A stretch of 5,558 nucleotides of DNA from Candidatus Rifleibacteriota bacterium (GTDB taxonomy: Bacteria > Riflebacteria > Ozemobacteria > Ozemobacterales > Ozemobacteraceae), in NCBI GenBank assembly GCA_029564115.1, contig JAKQQP010000160.1, forward strand, positions 1-5,558, written 5' to 3'. Position numbers and translations under genes: made by a program. This document shows, one piece after another, positions 1 to 5,558 of this stretch. Every line of letters begins with the position of its first letter. Position 1 is the stretch's first letter. Under the pieces are notes generated by a model. It searched no databases. It was not told the origin of the DNA and saw nothing but the letters and a program-made list of their open reading frames with translations.

Positions 1-908
1 GGATTGGCAAGTATGATACAGGACGCGATCGGCAAGTCCGTTCCCTCTGTCGCAACTCCAACATTACAAAGTAGCTGTATGCGTCCAGCGCGGAATCCAT
101 CGAAGATTGCTTTTCTTTCGTCATCCGGTGTTGTTCCGTCCACATGCTCAGCCACAACCCCCACAGCTCGGAACTCTTCGAGATATCTTCGAGAATCTGC
201 AACGGAGGCAGCGAACAGGATTGTCGAGCGATTTCGGGCTTTATCCTGCCATTGTTCAAGTATGTCACCATGGATTTTCGATTTTGCCATTCGCTCGGCT
301 GCTTGCTTTTTGTTGAAATCTCCGGCAACGGTTTTAACGCCTGAGAAGTCGATCTTCGTCGGCTCAAATATTCGGAAAGGAACGAGATAGCCTTCGGCGA
401 TGAGGTCGGTGTAATTCGTGACATTGATTATCCTCTTGAAAAGTTTTCCCAGCCCCTTGCCGTCTGTCCGGGCCGGGGTCGCAGTCAGCCCCAGAAGGAT
501 CGCGTTCGGATATCGAGCAACGATCTTTTCATAACTGGCTGCTCTGGCGTGGTGCGCTTCGTCGATAATGATTATGTCCGGTGCCGGAAACTGGCGATTT
601 ACCAGTGTTGCTACGCTGGCAACATGAACGCGGGCAGTCATTTGAGGATTGAACCCAGGTTTAACTATCCCGTGAAACACTCCCAGATCGTCGAGTTTCT
701 GAGAGCACTGGGTAATCAGTTCGGTTCGATGCGCGAGAAACAGTACTCGAGTTTTTTTTGCTTCAGCCCCATAGATAATCCGGGCAGCAATGATCGTTTT
801 GCCTGCTCCGGTGGGGGCTCTTATTATCATCTGCCGGCAGTTCTGCAGGATTGCATCTATTGTCTGCTGTATTGCAGTCTGCTGGTATGGCCTGAGGGTT
901 ATTTTCAT
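1..908 (-). CDS. RadD-like superfamily 2 DEAH-box helicase, C-terminus cut by window edge
   Basis: This is an ATP-dependent DNA helicase or translocase of superfamily 2; the first 302 residues are visible and the frame is open at base 1. In order I see LRPYQ at residues 5-9, Walker A APTGAGKT at 31-38, motif Ia (LFLAHRTELITQ) near 56-67, Walker B DEAH at 116-119, motif III LTATP at 141-145, a motif IV-like TILFAASV at 229-236, and motif V (NVGVATEGTDLP) at 282-293. The arginine-finger motif VI would lie beyond the edge. The pattern resembles bacterial RadD/YejH and phage helicases that remodel recombination or replication intermediates. The start at 908 shares an ATGA with the stop of the preceding 68-residue gene, and no good Shine-Dalgarno precedes it, so translation is probably coupled. 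The family call is firm; the exact role is inferred from the annealase and Gp157 genes upstream. Confidence 0.93.
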   Translation of the reverse strand, partial: MKITLRPYQQTAIQQTIDAILQNCRQMIIRAPTGAGKTIIAARIIYGAEAKKTRVLFLAHRTELITQCSQKLDDLGVFHGIVKPGFNPQMTARVHVASVATLVNRQFPAPDIIIIDEAHHARAASYEKIVARYPNAILLGLTATPARTDGKGLGKLFKRIINVTNYTDLIAEGYLVPFRIFEPTKIDFSGVKTVAGDFNKKQAAERMAKSKIHGDILEQWQDKARNRSTILFAASVADSRRYLEEFRAVGVVAEHVDGTTPDDERKAIFDGFRAGRIQLLCNVGVATEGTDLPIASCIILAN

Positions 909-1111
909 AATTGATACCGTCCGGTCGCCTTAAAAAAACCGAGCCTTATCCCGATCGGGATTGTAAGGGGATCTTTTTCAAGCAATCTTAAACAGACACA
1001 GGGCCAGAACCACGGTTCGTTAAACTGTGACTCTCCGTTCATATCCAAGATCGGCCACTCTGGATGAAGCCGCGCATATCTCCACCACTTTTTCCATCTG
1101 GATTTTTTCAT
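905..1111 (-). CDS. Small Trp-rich basic protein of unknown function, coupled to the helicase
   Basis: I do not recognise this 68-residue protein. It has six tryptophans (W6, W9, W10, W19, W34, W36) and a strongly basic N-terminus (MKKSRWKKWWRYAR). A central segment contains PWFWPCVCL around 33-41, and the last 20 residues are hydrophobic and basic. No signal peptide or full-length membrane helix is evident. The gene is supported by an AGGAG Shine-Dalgarno at 1119-1123, 7 bases before the ATG, and by the ATGA overlap with the helicase start. Its ribosome site lies in the loop of a perfect 9-bp inverted repeat just after a terminator, so expression may depend on readthrough. A basic, Trp-rich protein tied to a helicase could bind nucleic acid or the helicase, but that is only inference. 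Confidence 0.72.
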   Translation of the reverse strand: MKKSRWKKWWRYARLHPEWPILDMNGESQFNEPWFWPCVCLRLLEKDPLTIPIGIRLGFFKATGRYQL

Positions 1112-1133
1112 TTTTATACTCCTGGTATAAAAA
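1111..1133 (-). promoter_or_regulatory. Perfect 9-bp inverted repeat presenting the Shine-Dalgarno of the 68-residue gene
   Basis: On the minus strand the arms TTTTTATAC (1133-1125) and GTATAAAAA (1119-1111) pair perfectly around the 5-base loop CAGGA. The Shine-Dalgarno AGGAG straddles the loop and first stem base, and the right arm ends on the A of the ATG. The left arm shares three bases with the base of the upstream terminator stem and includes its U-tract, so the two structures compete. It could be a translational control hairpin or a dyad operator. The stem is A/T-rich, so RNA stability is modest. Confidence 0.5.
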
Positions 1134-1167
1134 GCGTCGCCCCCGGTGACAACAGGGACGACGCTTT
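1131..1167 (-). terminator. Intrinsic terminator after the zinc-ribbon gene
   Basis: The minus-strand RNA forms a 15-bp stem, AAAGCGTCGTCCCTG with CGGGGGCGACGCTTT, around the 7-base loop TTGTCAC. The T run begins in the last three stem bases and continues as TT before ATACC, giving five U in a row. Two of the pairs are G-U in this RNA and would be A-C mismatches in plus-strand RNA, so the element is built for leftward transcription. It would end or attenuate transcription of the recombination operon before the 68-residue gene and the helicase. Confidence 0.8.
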
Positions 1168-1173
1168 AAGAAA

Positions 1174-1206
1174 CCAGACAGACTACCTTAAAGATAATCT
1201 GTCTGG
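1174..1206 (-). terminator. Strong tandem hairpin just after the zinc-ribbon gene, terminator-like
   Basis: The minus-strand RNA folds into a 14-bp stem, CCAGACAGATTATC with GGTAGTCTGTCTGG, with the 5-base loop TTTAA. The outer nine pairs are perfect Watson-Crick. Two of the inner five are G-U pairs that exist only in leftward RNA. It lies 9 bases beyond the stop of the zinc-ribbon gene and is followed by TTTCTTAAAG, a weak U-tract. It may be a first terminator, a 3'-end protecting hairpin or a processing site acting with the terminator that follows. Confidence 0.6.
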
Positions 1207-1215
1207 CGAGTTGTG

Positions 1216-1629
1216 TCAAGCGGGTTTATTCAGGCACCGCCGGCAATAAGTCCCGATAATCTCATACTGCTTCACTTCCGCGCCGCAGGTATGACAGAAA
1301 ACATTCTTCTGCAGGCAAGTTACGCACTGGGCCGTCTTGCCGTCCCACTGGTCCTGGTCGACCTCGCGGCCGCACCCCACGCATACGAACTTGGCAGTTT
1401 CAATCTCTTTTATCTGGGGAGGTGGCGGGGTTGTCAGAGCCGGAGCCTGAATCGGGTTCGCCAGATGCGGCATGAAGTTTGCCTCGAAAATCTCGCCCTT
1501 CATAATGCCTGCGCTACCGTCCGGGTAAGTAACCAGATAGTCGCCCGGCTGACCGGTTTTGCCGTTAATTGCCATTGGCTGAATGAGTTTGATTGCATCG
1601 ACCTGCAGGGGGTTTCTAATATACAGCAT
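1216..1629 (-). CDS. Small phage protein with PGDY-type N-terminal domain and two zinc ribbons
   Basis: The 137-residue product has two parts. Residues 1-55 are predicted beta-rich and contain QPGDYLVTYPDG (27-38) followed by IMKGEIFEANF (42-52). This pattern recurs in small phage proteins of the 'PGDW..dG...v.pd.FeatY' type, whose function is unknown to me. A proline-rich linker (60-73) leads to eight cysteines in four CxxC pairs: C83/C86 with C102/C105, and C112/C115 with C129/C132, which should make two zinc ribbons. The start overlaps the preceding stop as TAATG, with GAGG about 9 bases upstream. Two strong hairpins follow the TGA stop. Zinc ribbons at the end of an annealase/Gp157 operon suggest DNA or protein binding during phage DNA metabolism. 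That role is inferred. Confidence 0.85.
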   Translation of the reverse strand: MLYIRNPLQVDAIKLIQPMAINGKTGQPGDYLVTYPDGSAGIMKGEIFEANFMPHLANPIQAPALTTPPPPQIKEIETAKFVCVGCGREVDQDQWDGKTAQCVTCLQKNVFCHTCGAEVKQYEIIGTYCRRCLNKPA

Positions 1630-1907
1630 TAGTATCTACCTCTGCGCTGCTGCTGAGCGGGCGCCTGCTGCTGAGCTGGCCGCTGCTGCTGTTGAGCCGG
1701 TGCCTGCTGCTGGTCGTCTTTTTTCGTGAACAGCTTCAGCCACACTTCACCTTTCGGGTCAGGGAGAGGCAGCGCTTCGAGCTTAACGCTGAGTTGCCCC
1801 TGCTCGTTTTCGAACCAGCTCCCGATTTTTGCGAACCGGGCCTTTTCCTGCCCCTGCTGGTCCTGATAGGTTCCTGTTACCACGCATACATCGCCCATGT
1901 AGGCCAT
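1629..1907 (-). CDS. Small phage protein with Gln/Pro/Arg low-complexity tail
   Basis: The 92-residue protein has an ordered N-terminal part, about residues 1-63, with VCVVTGTY, RFAKIGSWFENEQG, LSVKLEALPLPDP and EVWLKLF. It looks like a small beta-rich domain. A tail of about 28 residues follows, almost only Gln, Ala, Pro and Arg, ending RRGRY. The fold is not one I can name. The layout (compact domain, Q-rich disordered tail, place in a recombination operon) recalls single-strand binding proteins, but the acidic SSB tip is missing and the end is basic. An in-frame ATG 45 bases upstream exists. I chose 1907 because AAAGGAG sits 6 bases before it and the upstream ATG lies inside the Gp157 gene. 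The stop shares TAATG with the zinc-ribbon gene. Confidence 0.82.
   Translation of the reverse strand: MAYMGDVCVVTGTYQDQQGQEKARFAKIGSWFENEQGQLSVKLEALPLPDPKGEVWLKLFTKKDDQQQAPAQQQQRPAQQQAPAQQQRRGRY
1645..1713 (-). repeat. CAG/CTG-rich coding repeat for the Gln-Pro-Ala tail
   Basis: Imperfect copies of a CTGCTGCTG block separated by Pro/Ala/Arg codons encode three or four runs of QQQ or QQQQ linked by APA or RPA. It is inside the 92-residue gene. Such tracts expand and contract by slippage, so length may differ among relatives. Confidence 0.75.
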
Positions 1908-1908
1908 A

Positions 1909-2408
1909 TTATTCTCCTTTGATCTTTGGGTATTTAAGAATCGGATCGCCAACAGTAAGTTTAACCCCGTCGATTGATTCTCCGTTCTTGAGTGCCTTCA
2001 GCATTGTAACCTTGTCGGGTTCTTTTGTCTCTGGAATGACTCTGAAGAAGCAGACCGGAATTTTCCCGGCATCGAGAATTTCAAGCTTCTCGCGTCCGGG
2101 CTGTATTGTGACTCTGCAGTCAGGCTCGTCGATTTTCTTCAACCCCATGACTTCCATGGTGATCTTTATATCCGCCTCGATACGGTCGATTGCCTCAAGA
2201 CGCTTCTTTTTGTAGTCCTGAGCGTTCTTGATAATCAGGTCCGCTTCGGCGGCTTCTGCTTCAAGGTGATTGATGACATGGAAGCAGTTTTTAATCTTTT
2301 CGGTGGCCTCGATGTCAAGGTCTTCCAACGGAGTGGCCGGCGCCTCTTCTCCGTAGATCATGTAGTCGATTGCTTTCTGGATATCGTCGCGGATTTCGTA
2401 GAGCTTTC

Positions 2409-2412
<4 letters not shown>
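1909..2412 (-). CDS. Gp157-family phage protein (Siphovirus Gp157)
   Basis: The 167-residue protein matches the Gp157 family (Sipho_Gp157). It has a short N-terminal helix with LYEI, an acidic stretch, and then a long helical or coiled-coil region at about 35-92. There follows the typical C-terminal half: GLKKIDEPDCRVTIQPG at 90-106, KIPVCFFRVIPETKEPDK at 117-134, and the family ending LKALKNGESIDGVKLTV at 138-154. The length is normal for the family. The first members came from Streptococcus thermophilus phages and were linked to phage resistance. In many phages the gene sits beside an annealase or single-strand binding protein, as here. Its biochemical role is unsettled. The start overlaps the annealase stop as ATGA, so the two are probably translationally coupled. 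The next gene's Shine-Dalgarno lies in its last codons. Confidence 0.92.
1914..1920 (-). promoter_or_regulatory. Shine-Dalgarno that sets the start of the Q-rich-tail gene
   Basis: AAAGGAG lies 6 bases before the ATG at 1907 and within the last codons of the Gp157-like gene. It favours the 92-residue product over a 107-residue one that would start further upstream. Confidence 0.8.
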
Positions 2413-3678
<1,266 letters not shown>

Positions 3679-3692
<14 letters not shown>

Positions 3693-3828
3693 CGCTTTCC
3701 AGCTCCTTTATTCGTTTTTCTTCGAGAATCTGATTTACGAAACCAGAGATATTTATGGATTCCTTTTTCTTTTCAATAAGCCAGTTTACTACGCCCTGGC
3801 TGAGCGTGAATGACATTATAGTCTTCAT
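3679..3828 (-). CDS. Ribbon-helix-helix (Arc/CopG-type) DNA-binding protein, probable operon autoregulator
   Basis: The 49-residue protein fits the ribbon-helix-helix pattern: a short strand (KTIMSFTLS, 2-10), helix A (QGVVNWLIEKKKE, 11-23), the helix-B entry (INISGFVNQILEEK, 25-38) and a short charged tail. Such proteins dimerise through the strand, which enters the DNA major groove, and act as repressors or antitoxins. The ATG has AAAGGA about 8 bases upstream. The gene is first in the operon, behind a sigma70-like promoter and a structured leader. Its last 14 bases overlap the annealase start and it contains the annealase Shine-Dalgarno. No toxin-like partner is adjacent, so an autoregulator of the recombination operon is more likely than an antitoxin. 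The call rests on pattern matching. Confidence 0.75.
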
Positions 3829-3844
3829 TGATAATTTCCTTTCT

Positions 3845-3861
3845 GCCGGGAGTCACCCGGC
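3845..3861 (-). promoter_or_regulatory. GC-rich leader hairpin before the ribbon-helix-helix gene
   Basis: On the minus strand GCCGGG and CCCGGC pair perfectly around TGACT. The stem ends a few bases before the AGAAAGGA Shine-Dalgarno and is not followed by a U-tract, so it is not a standard terminator. It may protect the 5' leader or affect ribosome access. Confidence 0.5.
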
Positions 3862-3896
3862 TTTATTGTCTGTCTGATTTTATTTTCAATGACCTT

Positions 3897-3917
3897 CGGT
3901 TGCACTTCCGCAAACCG
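3897..3917 (-). other. Second leader hairpin near the predicted transcription start
   Basis: On the minus strand CGGTTTGC and GCAACCG pair with one bulged T around the loop GGAAGT. It begins about 5 bases after the expected transcription start, so the RNA would carry a hairpin close to its 5' end. Chance formation cannot be excluded. Confidence 0.35.
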
Positions 3918-3952
3918 CTCATATTTTTAATATAATAAATAATAGCTATGAG
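3918..3952. promoter_or_regulatory. Candidate operator: CTCATA/TATGAG inverted pair around the promoter
   Basis: CTCATA at 3918-3923 and its exact reverse complement TATGAG at 3947-3952 bracket the -10 region. One half-site covers the predicted start and the other touches the -35. The placement suits repression by the ribbon-helix-helix protein encoded first in the operon. Six-base arms this far apart can arise by chance in A/T-rich DNA. Confidence 0.3.
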
Positions 3953-3956
3953 TCAA
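3929..3956 (-). promoter_or_regulatory. Sigma70-like promoter for the recombination operon
   Basis: The -35 TTGACT (3956-3951, five of six consensus bases) and -10 TATATT (3934-3929, five of six) are separated by 16 bases in a very A/T-rich stretch. Transcription should start near 3922 and give a leader of about 95 bases before the ribbon-helix-helix gene. It lies directly behind the terminator of the lysis module, as expected for an independent operon. Confidence 0.75.
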
Positions 3957-3969
3957 GAAAATATTTCCT

Positions 3970-4008
3970 AAAAAGCAAAACCCGCTACCAGTCCATGATA
4001 GCGGGTTT
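3970..4008 (-). terminator. Intrinsic terminator ending the lysis module
   Basis: A perfect 10-bp stem, AAACCCGCTA with TAGCGGGTTT, closes an 11-base loop. In the minus-strand RNA it is followed by TTTTGCTTTTT, a good U-tract. It lies about 30 bases after the stop of the 100-residue gene. The plus-strand tail (TTTGTTACTGTTT) is weaker, so any rightward activity would be minor. Confidence 0.88.
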
Positions 4009-4037
4009 GTTACTGTTTCTACGCCTGGTAGATCAGC

Positions 4038-4340
4038 TTAATACTGTAATCCTGTTGTCGTTGCCAGCAATTTCATCCAGGTTGTGCCTGTAGAAAGATA
4101 ATTGATCTCTCCCGAGGCGTTCATATAGACGGTGCCGATGTCGGCTCCTGACGTTGCAAATCCGGTTGTGGGTGACAACTGGAAAAATGCCGCGTCGGCC
4201 ACGTCCATTTTTTCATCCAGGGCTACGTTGATTTTGGGACCCCTGACGATTTCGCCGTCGTCCCAGTAATGAGTTCCTGAAAACGCAATCACCACAGAGA
4301 GAATCATCATACAGAGAACAGTATATACATTGCGATTCAT
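4038..4340 (-). CDS. Small exported or membrane-anchored protein of unknown function after the endolysin
   Basis: The 100-residue protein starts with a signal peptide or anchor: MNRN, then a hydrophobic core at about 5-20, with a possible signal peptidase I site after A19-F20-S21. The remaining 79 or so residues are rich in Thr, Gly and Ser and contain IGTVYMNASGEINYLSTG (68-85) followed by TTWMKLL (86-92). That pattern recalls the beta-rich repeats common in phage fibre or decoration proteins ('G.vY.n..G.i.y..g..W..l'). I cannot name the family. AAGGAG sits 6 bases before the ATG and overlaps the endolysin stop. A strong terminator follows. Being last in a lysis cassette it might help at the envelope, or it may be a cargo (moron-like) gene. 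Neither is shown. Confidence 0.78.
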   Translation of the reverse strand: MNRNVYTVLCMMILSVVIAFSGTHYWDDGEIVRGPKINVALDEKMDVADAAFFQLSPTTGFATSGADIGTVYMNASGEINYLSTGTTWMKLLATTTGLQY

Positions 4341-4350
4341 ATTTTGCTCC

Positions 4351-4812
4351 TTAAATAAAGTCGAATTTTTTGCAGATATTCAGAATTTTTTCTCGGTATC
4401 TCGGGTCAGTCGCCCAGCCTGGCTCTCGATTCGTCGGCAAAATGCCGTCGAGATACTTTATCGGGTCATTGCAGTTTTCTGCTGCGTCTTTATACCACTT
4501 CAGTCGCTCGATGATTGAAGCATAATCATTAAAGCACTCGGTCCAGTCTCGGTAAAGCCTGAAGTTTGCGATAACGACAAACCAGCCGCGTTCGGTACAG
4601 AACTCTCTGGTTTTGATGTTATAGACCGGACCTTTCCAGGACGAGCCGGCCTTAATCCCGAACAGATTATTTGCTTTCGTAGAAAGCAGACTTCTGCCAT
4701 ATCCCGATTCAAGAATGCCCTGCGCTGCCATAATAGCAGCGTTAACCTTGCGGGTTTTTGCAACCTCTGTTGCGATATCGAAAAGCTTTTTTGCAAATCT
4801 AGTGTTGTCCAT
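4351..4812 (-). CDS. Endolysin: glucosaminidase (FlgJ/GH73 type) peptidoglycan hydrolase
   Basis: The 153-residue protein is a single glucosaminidase domain that should cleave the glycan backbone of peptidoglycan and lyse the host late in infection. AIMAAQGILESGYGRS (26-41) holds the catalytic glutamate E35 in the family's AQxxLESGxG motif. NNLFGIKAG (48-56) is the next conserved block. FRLYRDWTECFNDYASII (84-101) and GWATDPRYREKI (132-143) match the C-terminal half of FlgJ/GH73 enzymes. There is no signal peptide and no wall-binding domain, so release would depend on a holin. The start is weakly marked by GGA about 9 bases upstream but sits at a TAATG junction with one upstream frame and overlaps the other by 14 bases, so coupling is likely. 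Confidence 0.92.
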   Translation of the reverse strand: MDNTRFAKKLFDIATEVAKTRKVNAAIMAAQGILESGYGRSLLSTKANNLFGIKAGSSWKGPVYNIKTREFCTERGWFVVIANFRLYRDWTECFNDYASIIERLKWYKDAAENCNDPIKYLDGILPTNREPGWATDPRYREKILNICKKFDFI

Positions 4813-5023
4813 TACGATTTTCCAGTATTTCTACTGCATCTTCCTTGTGGTTTTTCAGGTGAAGCTTGAATAATTGCTTTATGCCCGCAGTGTTTTCCAT
4901 TGTCTGAGACTCGATCCTGGCAAAGAGCGTTGACACTTTCAGGTATATTTTGGCAATTCCGATCACAACAGCGAGCGTCGGCAAATGTGTCAGTAGTTTC
5001 GTAAGCAATTCTGTTTCGCTCAT
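4799..5023 (-). CDS. Holin-like small membrane protein (one predicted helix)
   Basis: The 74-residue product has one hydrophobic segment (about residues 11-28, containing LPTLAVVIGIAKIYLKV). A soluble helical tail follows (ARIESQTMENTAGIKQLF, then KLHLKNHKEDAVEILENR), basic in its middle. Size, topology and place immediately before the endolysin fit a phage holin, which would open the membrane to the endolysin. No family signature is visible, so the call rests on context. GGGGAG lies 4 bases before the ATG, a rather short spacing. In this frame a TAG lies 5 codons upstream, so 5023 is the first possible ATG. It overlaps the endolysin start by 14 bases. A second frame, starting at 5096, covers the same DNA. 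The composition here looks more like a natural protein than that one. Confidence 0.65.
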   Translation of the reverse strand: MSETELLTKLLTHLPTLAVVIGIAKIYLKVSTLFARIESQTMENTAGIKQLFKLHLKNHKEDAVEILENRNGQH

Positions 5024-5096
5024 AGGACTCCCCGTCTATTTTGTCCAGTCGGTTCAGAGCAAGCAAAATAACCCCAAGGACTATTAGATCGCTCAT
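4812..5096 (-). CDS. Overlapping 94-residue frame with strong ribosome site; real gene or remnant unclear
   Basis: This frame starts 4 bases after the stop of the upstream peptidase-like gene and has an excellent Shine-Dalgarno, GAGGTGAT at 5100-5107. It ends as TAATG with the endolysin start, the junction type used elsewhere in the window. The N-terminus, MSDLIVLGVILLALNRLDKI, has an 11-residue hydrophobic run, short for a membrane helix. From about residue 40 the sequence (six Cys, for example RCCDRNC at 42-48) looks like out-of-frame reading of the holin-like gene. Options are a genuine overlapping gene pair, a short leader peptide coupling translation to the holin, or a frameshifted gene. 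One extra base in the GGGG run near 5030 would turn it into a 25-residue peptide ending in ATGA with the holin start. Initiation at 5096 is likely; the full product is doubtful. Confidence 0.42.
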   Translation of the reverse strand: MSDLIVLGVILLALNRLDKIDGESYERNRIAYETTDTFADARCCDRNCQNIPESVNALCQDRVSDNGKHCGHKAIIQASPEKPQGRCSRNTGKS

Positions 5097-5099
5097 ATT

Positions 5100-5107
5100 A
5101 TCACCTC
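5100..5107 (-). promoter_or_regulatory. Very strong Shine-Dalgarno before the 94-residue frame
   Basis: GAGGTGAT is an 8-base match to the anti-Shine-Dalgarno complement, with its GAGG core 7 bases before the ATG at 5096. It lies across the stop of the upstream gene. It is the best ribosome site in the window, which is why the frame it starts cannot be dismissed. Confidence 0.7.
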
Positions 5108-5558
5108 ACTTCAAATATACAGTTTGGAGTCCCTTTTGTCACGAGATCAATCAACTCTTGCTGAGTCTTTAACTCAAAGTTCTGATTCTCGCCCCAATGT
5201 AGACGATGCTTACCGTCCATACCAAGACCAAACCAGACTACCCAATGTTGTGCGAAAATAGGATTTTTCGGGTCGTGAACCAGGACGATCACTTTGCCCG
5301 GTGTCGCCATATTGTTAATTAACGGCGATAGGCCAATTTCAACGGGCGTGAATCCGAGAGCCTTGACGCCACGTTTTACATTTAGGGGATTTGACAGCAG
5401 TGGACTTTCGAGAATCCACGGCAAATTAAAATGCCACAATGCTTTATGCGCCCGTTCGTATGTCACCTGGCAGGCGGTTGCAACTGCCGGTATGTGGCAG
5501 TCGCGTTTCTGGCGCATAGTAACAAGTTTTTCGCCGATCTGCTCAGGGCGTGGCGGAG
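5101..5558 (-). CDS. C39-like papain-fold cysteine peptidase-like protein, N-terminus probably outside the window
   Basis: Numbered from the ATG at 5517, DCHIPAVATACQVTYERA (6-23) matches the nucleophile region of C39-like peptidases ('DCGiaalA...gvsYe'), with C7 as the putative nucleophile. VIVLVHDPK (76-84) and AQHWVVWFG (89-97) supply the expected strand and the catalytic H91. A clear third Asp/Asn is not obvious; LHWGENQNF (106-114) takes its place. No Shine-Dalgarno precedes 5517, and the frame stays open to the right edge as PPRPEQIGEKLVT, so the true start probably lies beyond 5558. In phages such proteins are often uncharacterised. It precedes the membrane protein and endolysin, so it may belong to the lysis or late module. 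Activity on peptides, or on cross-links in the wall, is unproven. Confidence 0.72.
   Translation of the reverse strand, partial: PPRPEQIGEKLVTMRQKRDCHIPAVATACQVTYERAHKALWHFNLPWILESPLLSNPLNVKRGVKALGFTPVEIGLSPLINNMATPGKVIVLVHDPKNPIFAQHWVVWFGLGMDGKHRLHWGENQNFELKTQQELIDLVTKGTPNCIFEVR

Noticed and set aside
4..914. Plus-strand open frames of 66-128 residues, including 4-390 and 549-914
   Set aside because: They lie antisense to the helicase, whose ordered motifs leave no doubt about the coding strand.
1125..1153. Possible minus-strand promoter TTGTCA, 17 bases, TATACC before the Trp-rich gene
   Set aside because: The -35 matches well but the -10 is weak, lies within the terminator and hairpin bases, and the resulting RNA would start after the Shine-Dalgarno.
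1213..1632. A 139-residue plus-strand frame almost coextensive with the zinc-ribbon gene
   Set aside because: The minus frame has eight regularly spaced cysteines, a TAATG junction and a terminator; the plus frame shows no domain.

Overview
The window looks like part of a double-stranded DNA bacteriophage or prophage genome. Every convincing gene reads on the minus strand. Genes are small and packed with 1 to 14 base overlaps (ATGA and TAATG junctions). Shine-Dalgarno sequences are mostly purine-rich (AAGGAG/GAGG type), and the gene families (Gp157, Rad52-like annealase, RadD-like helicase, glucosaminidase endolysin) are ones phages commonly carry. The host is bacterial, but nothing identifies it further. 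I see no rRNA, tRNA, CRISPR array, insertion sequence or integrase. No stretch over 300 bases lacks a gene.

In transcription order (right to left) there are two modules. The first is a lysis-type module, 5558 to about 3970. It holds a C39-like cysteine peptidase-fold protein cut by the window edge, then one or two overlapping small membrane-protein frames (holin candidates). Next come a GH73/FlgJ-type glucosaminidase endolysin and a small protein with a signal peptide or membrane anchor. The module closes with an intrinsic terminator.

The second is a recombination/replication module, 3956 to 1. It opens with a sigma70-like promoter (TTGACT, 16 bases, TATATT). The promoter is followed by a structured leader and a 49-residue ribbon-helix-helix protein, probably an autoregulator. 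Then come a Rad52-superfamily annealing protein with an added zinc ribbon and repeated C-terminal helical units, a Gp157-family protein, and a small protein with a Gln/Pro/Arg tail. A double zinc-ribbon protein follows. After it lie two strong hairpins whose G-U pairs work only in the minus-strand RNA; the second is a good intrinsic terminator. Its U-tract merges into a perfect inverted repeat that puts the next gene's Shine-Dalgarno in a loop. Past that are a 68-residue Trp-rich protein and, coupled by ATGA, a RadD-like SF2 helicase that runs off the left edge.

The second module probably acts together in phage DNA recombination, repair or replication, with the helicase set apart by a terminator/readthrough element. 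I found no clear wholly new system. The best candidates for novelty are the annealase domain architecture, the overlapping frames before the endolysin, the triple hairpin at 1111-1206, and the small unassigned proteins tied to the recombination genes.
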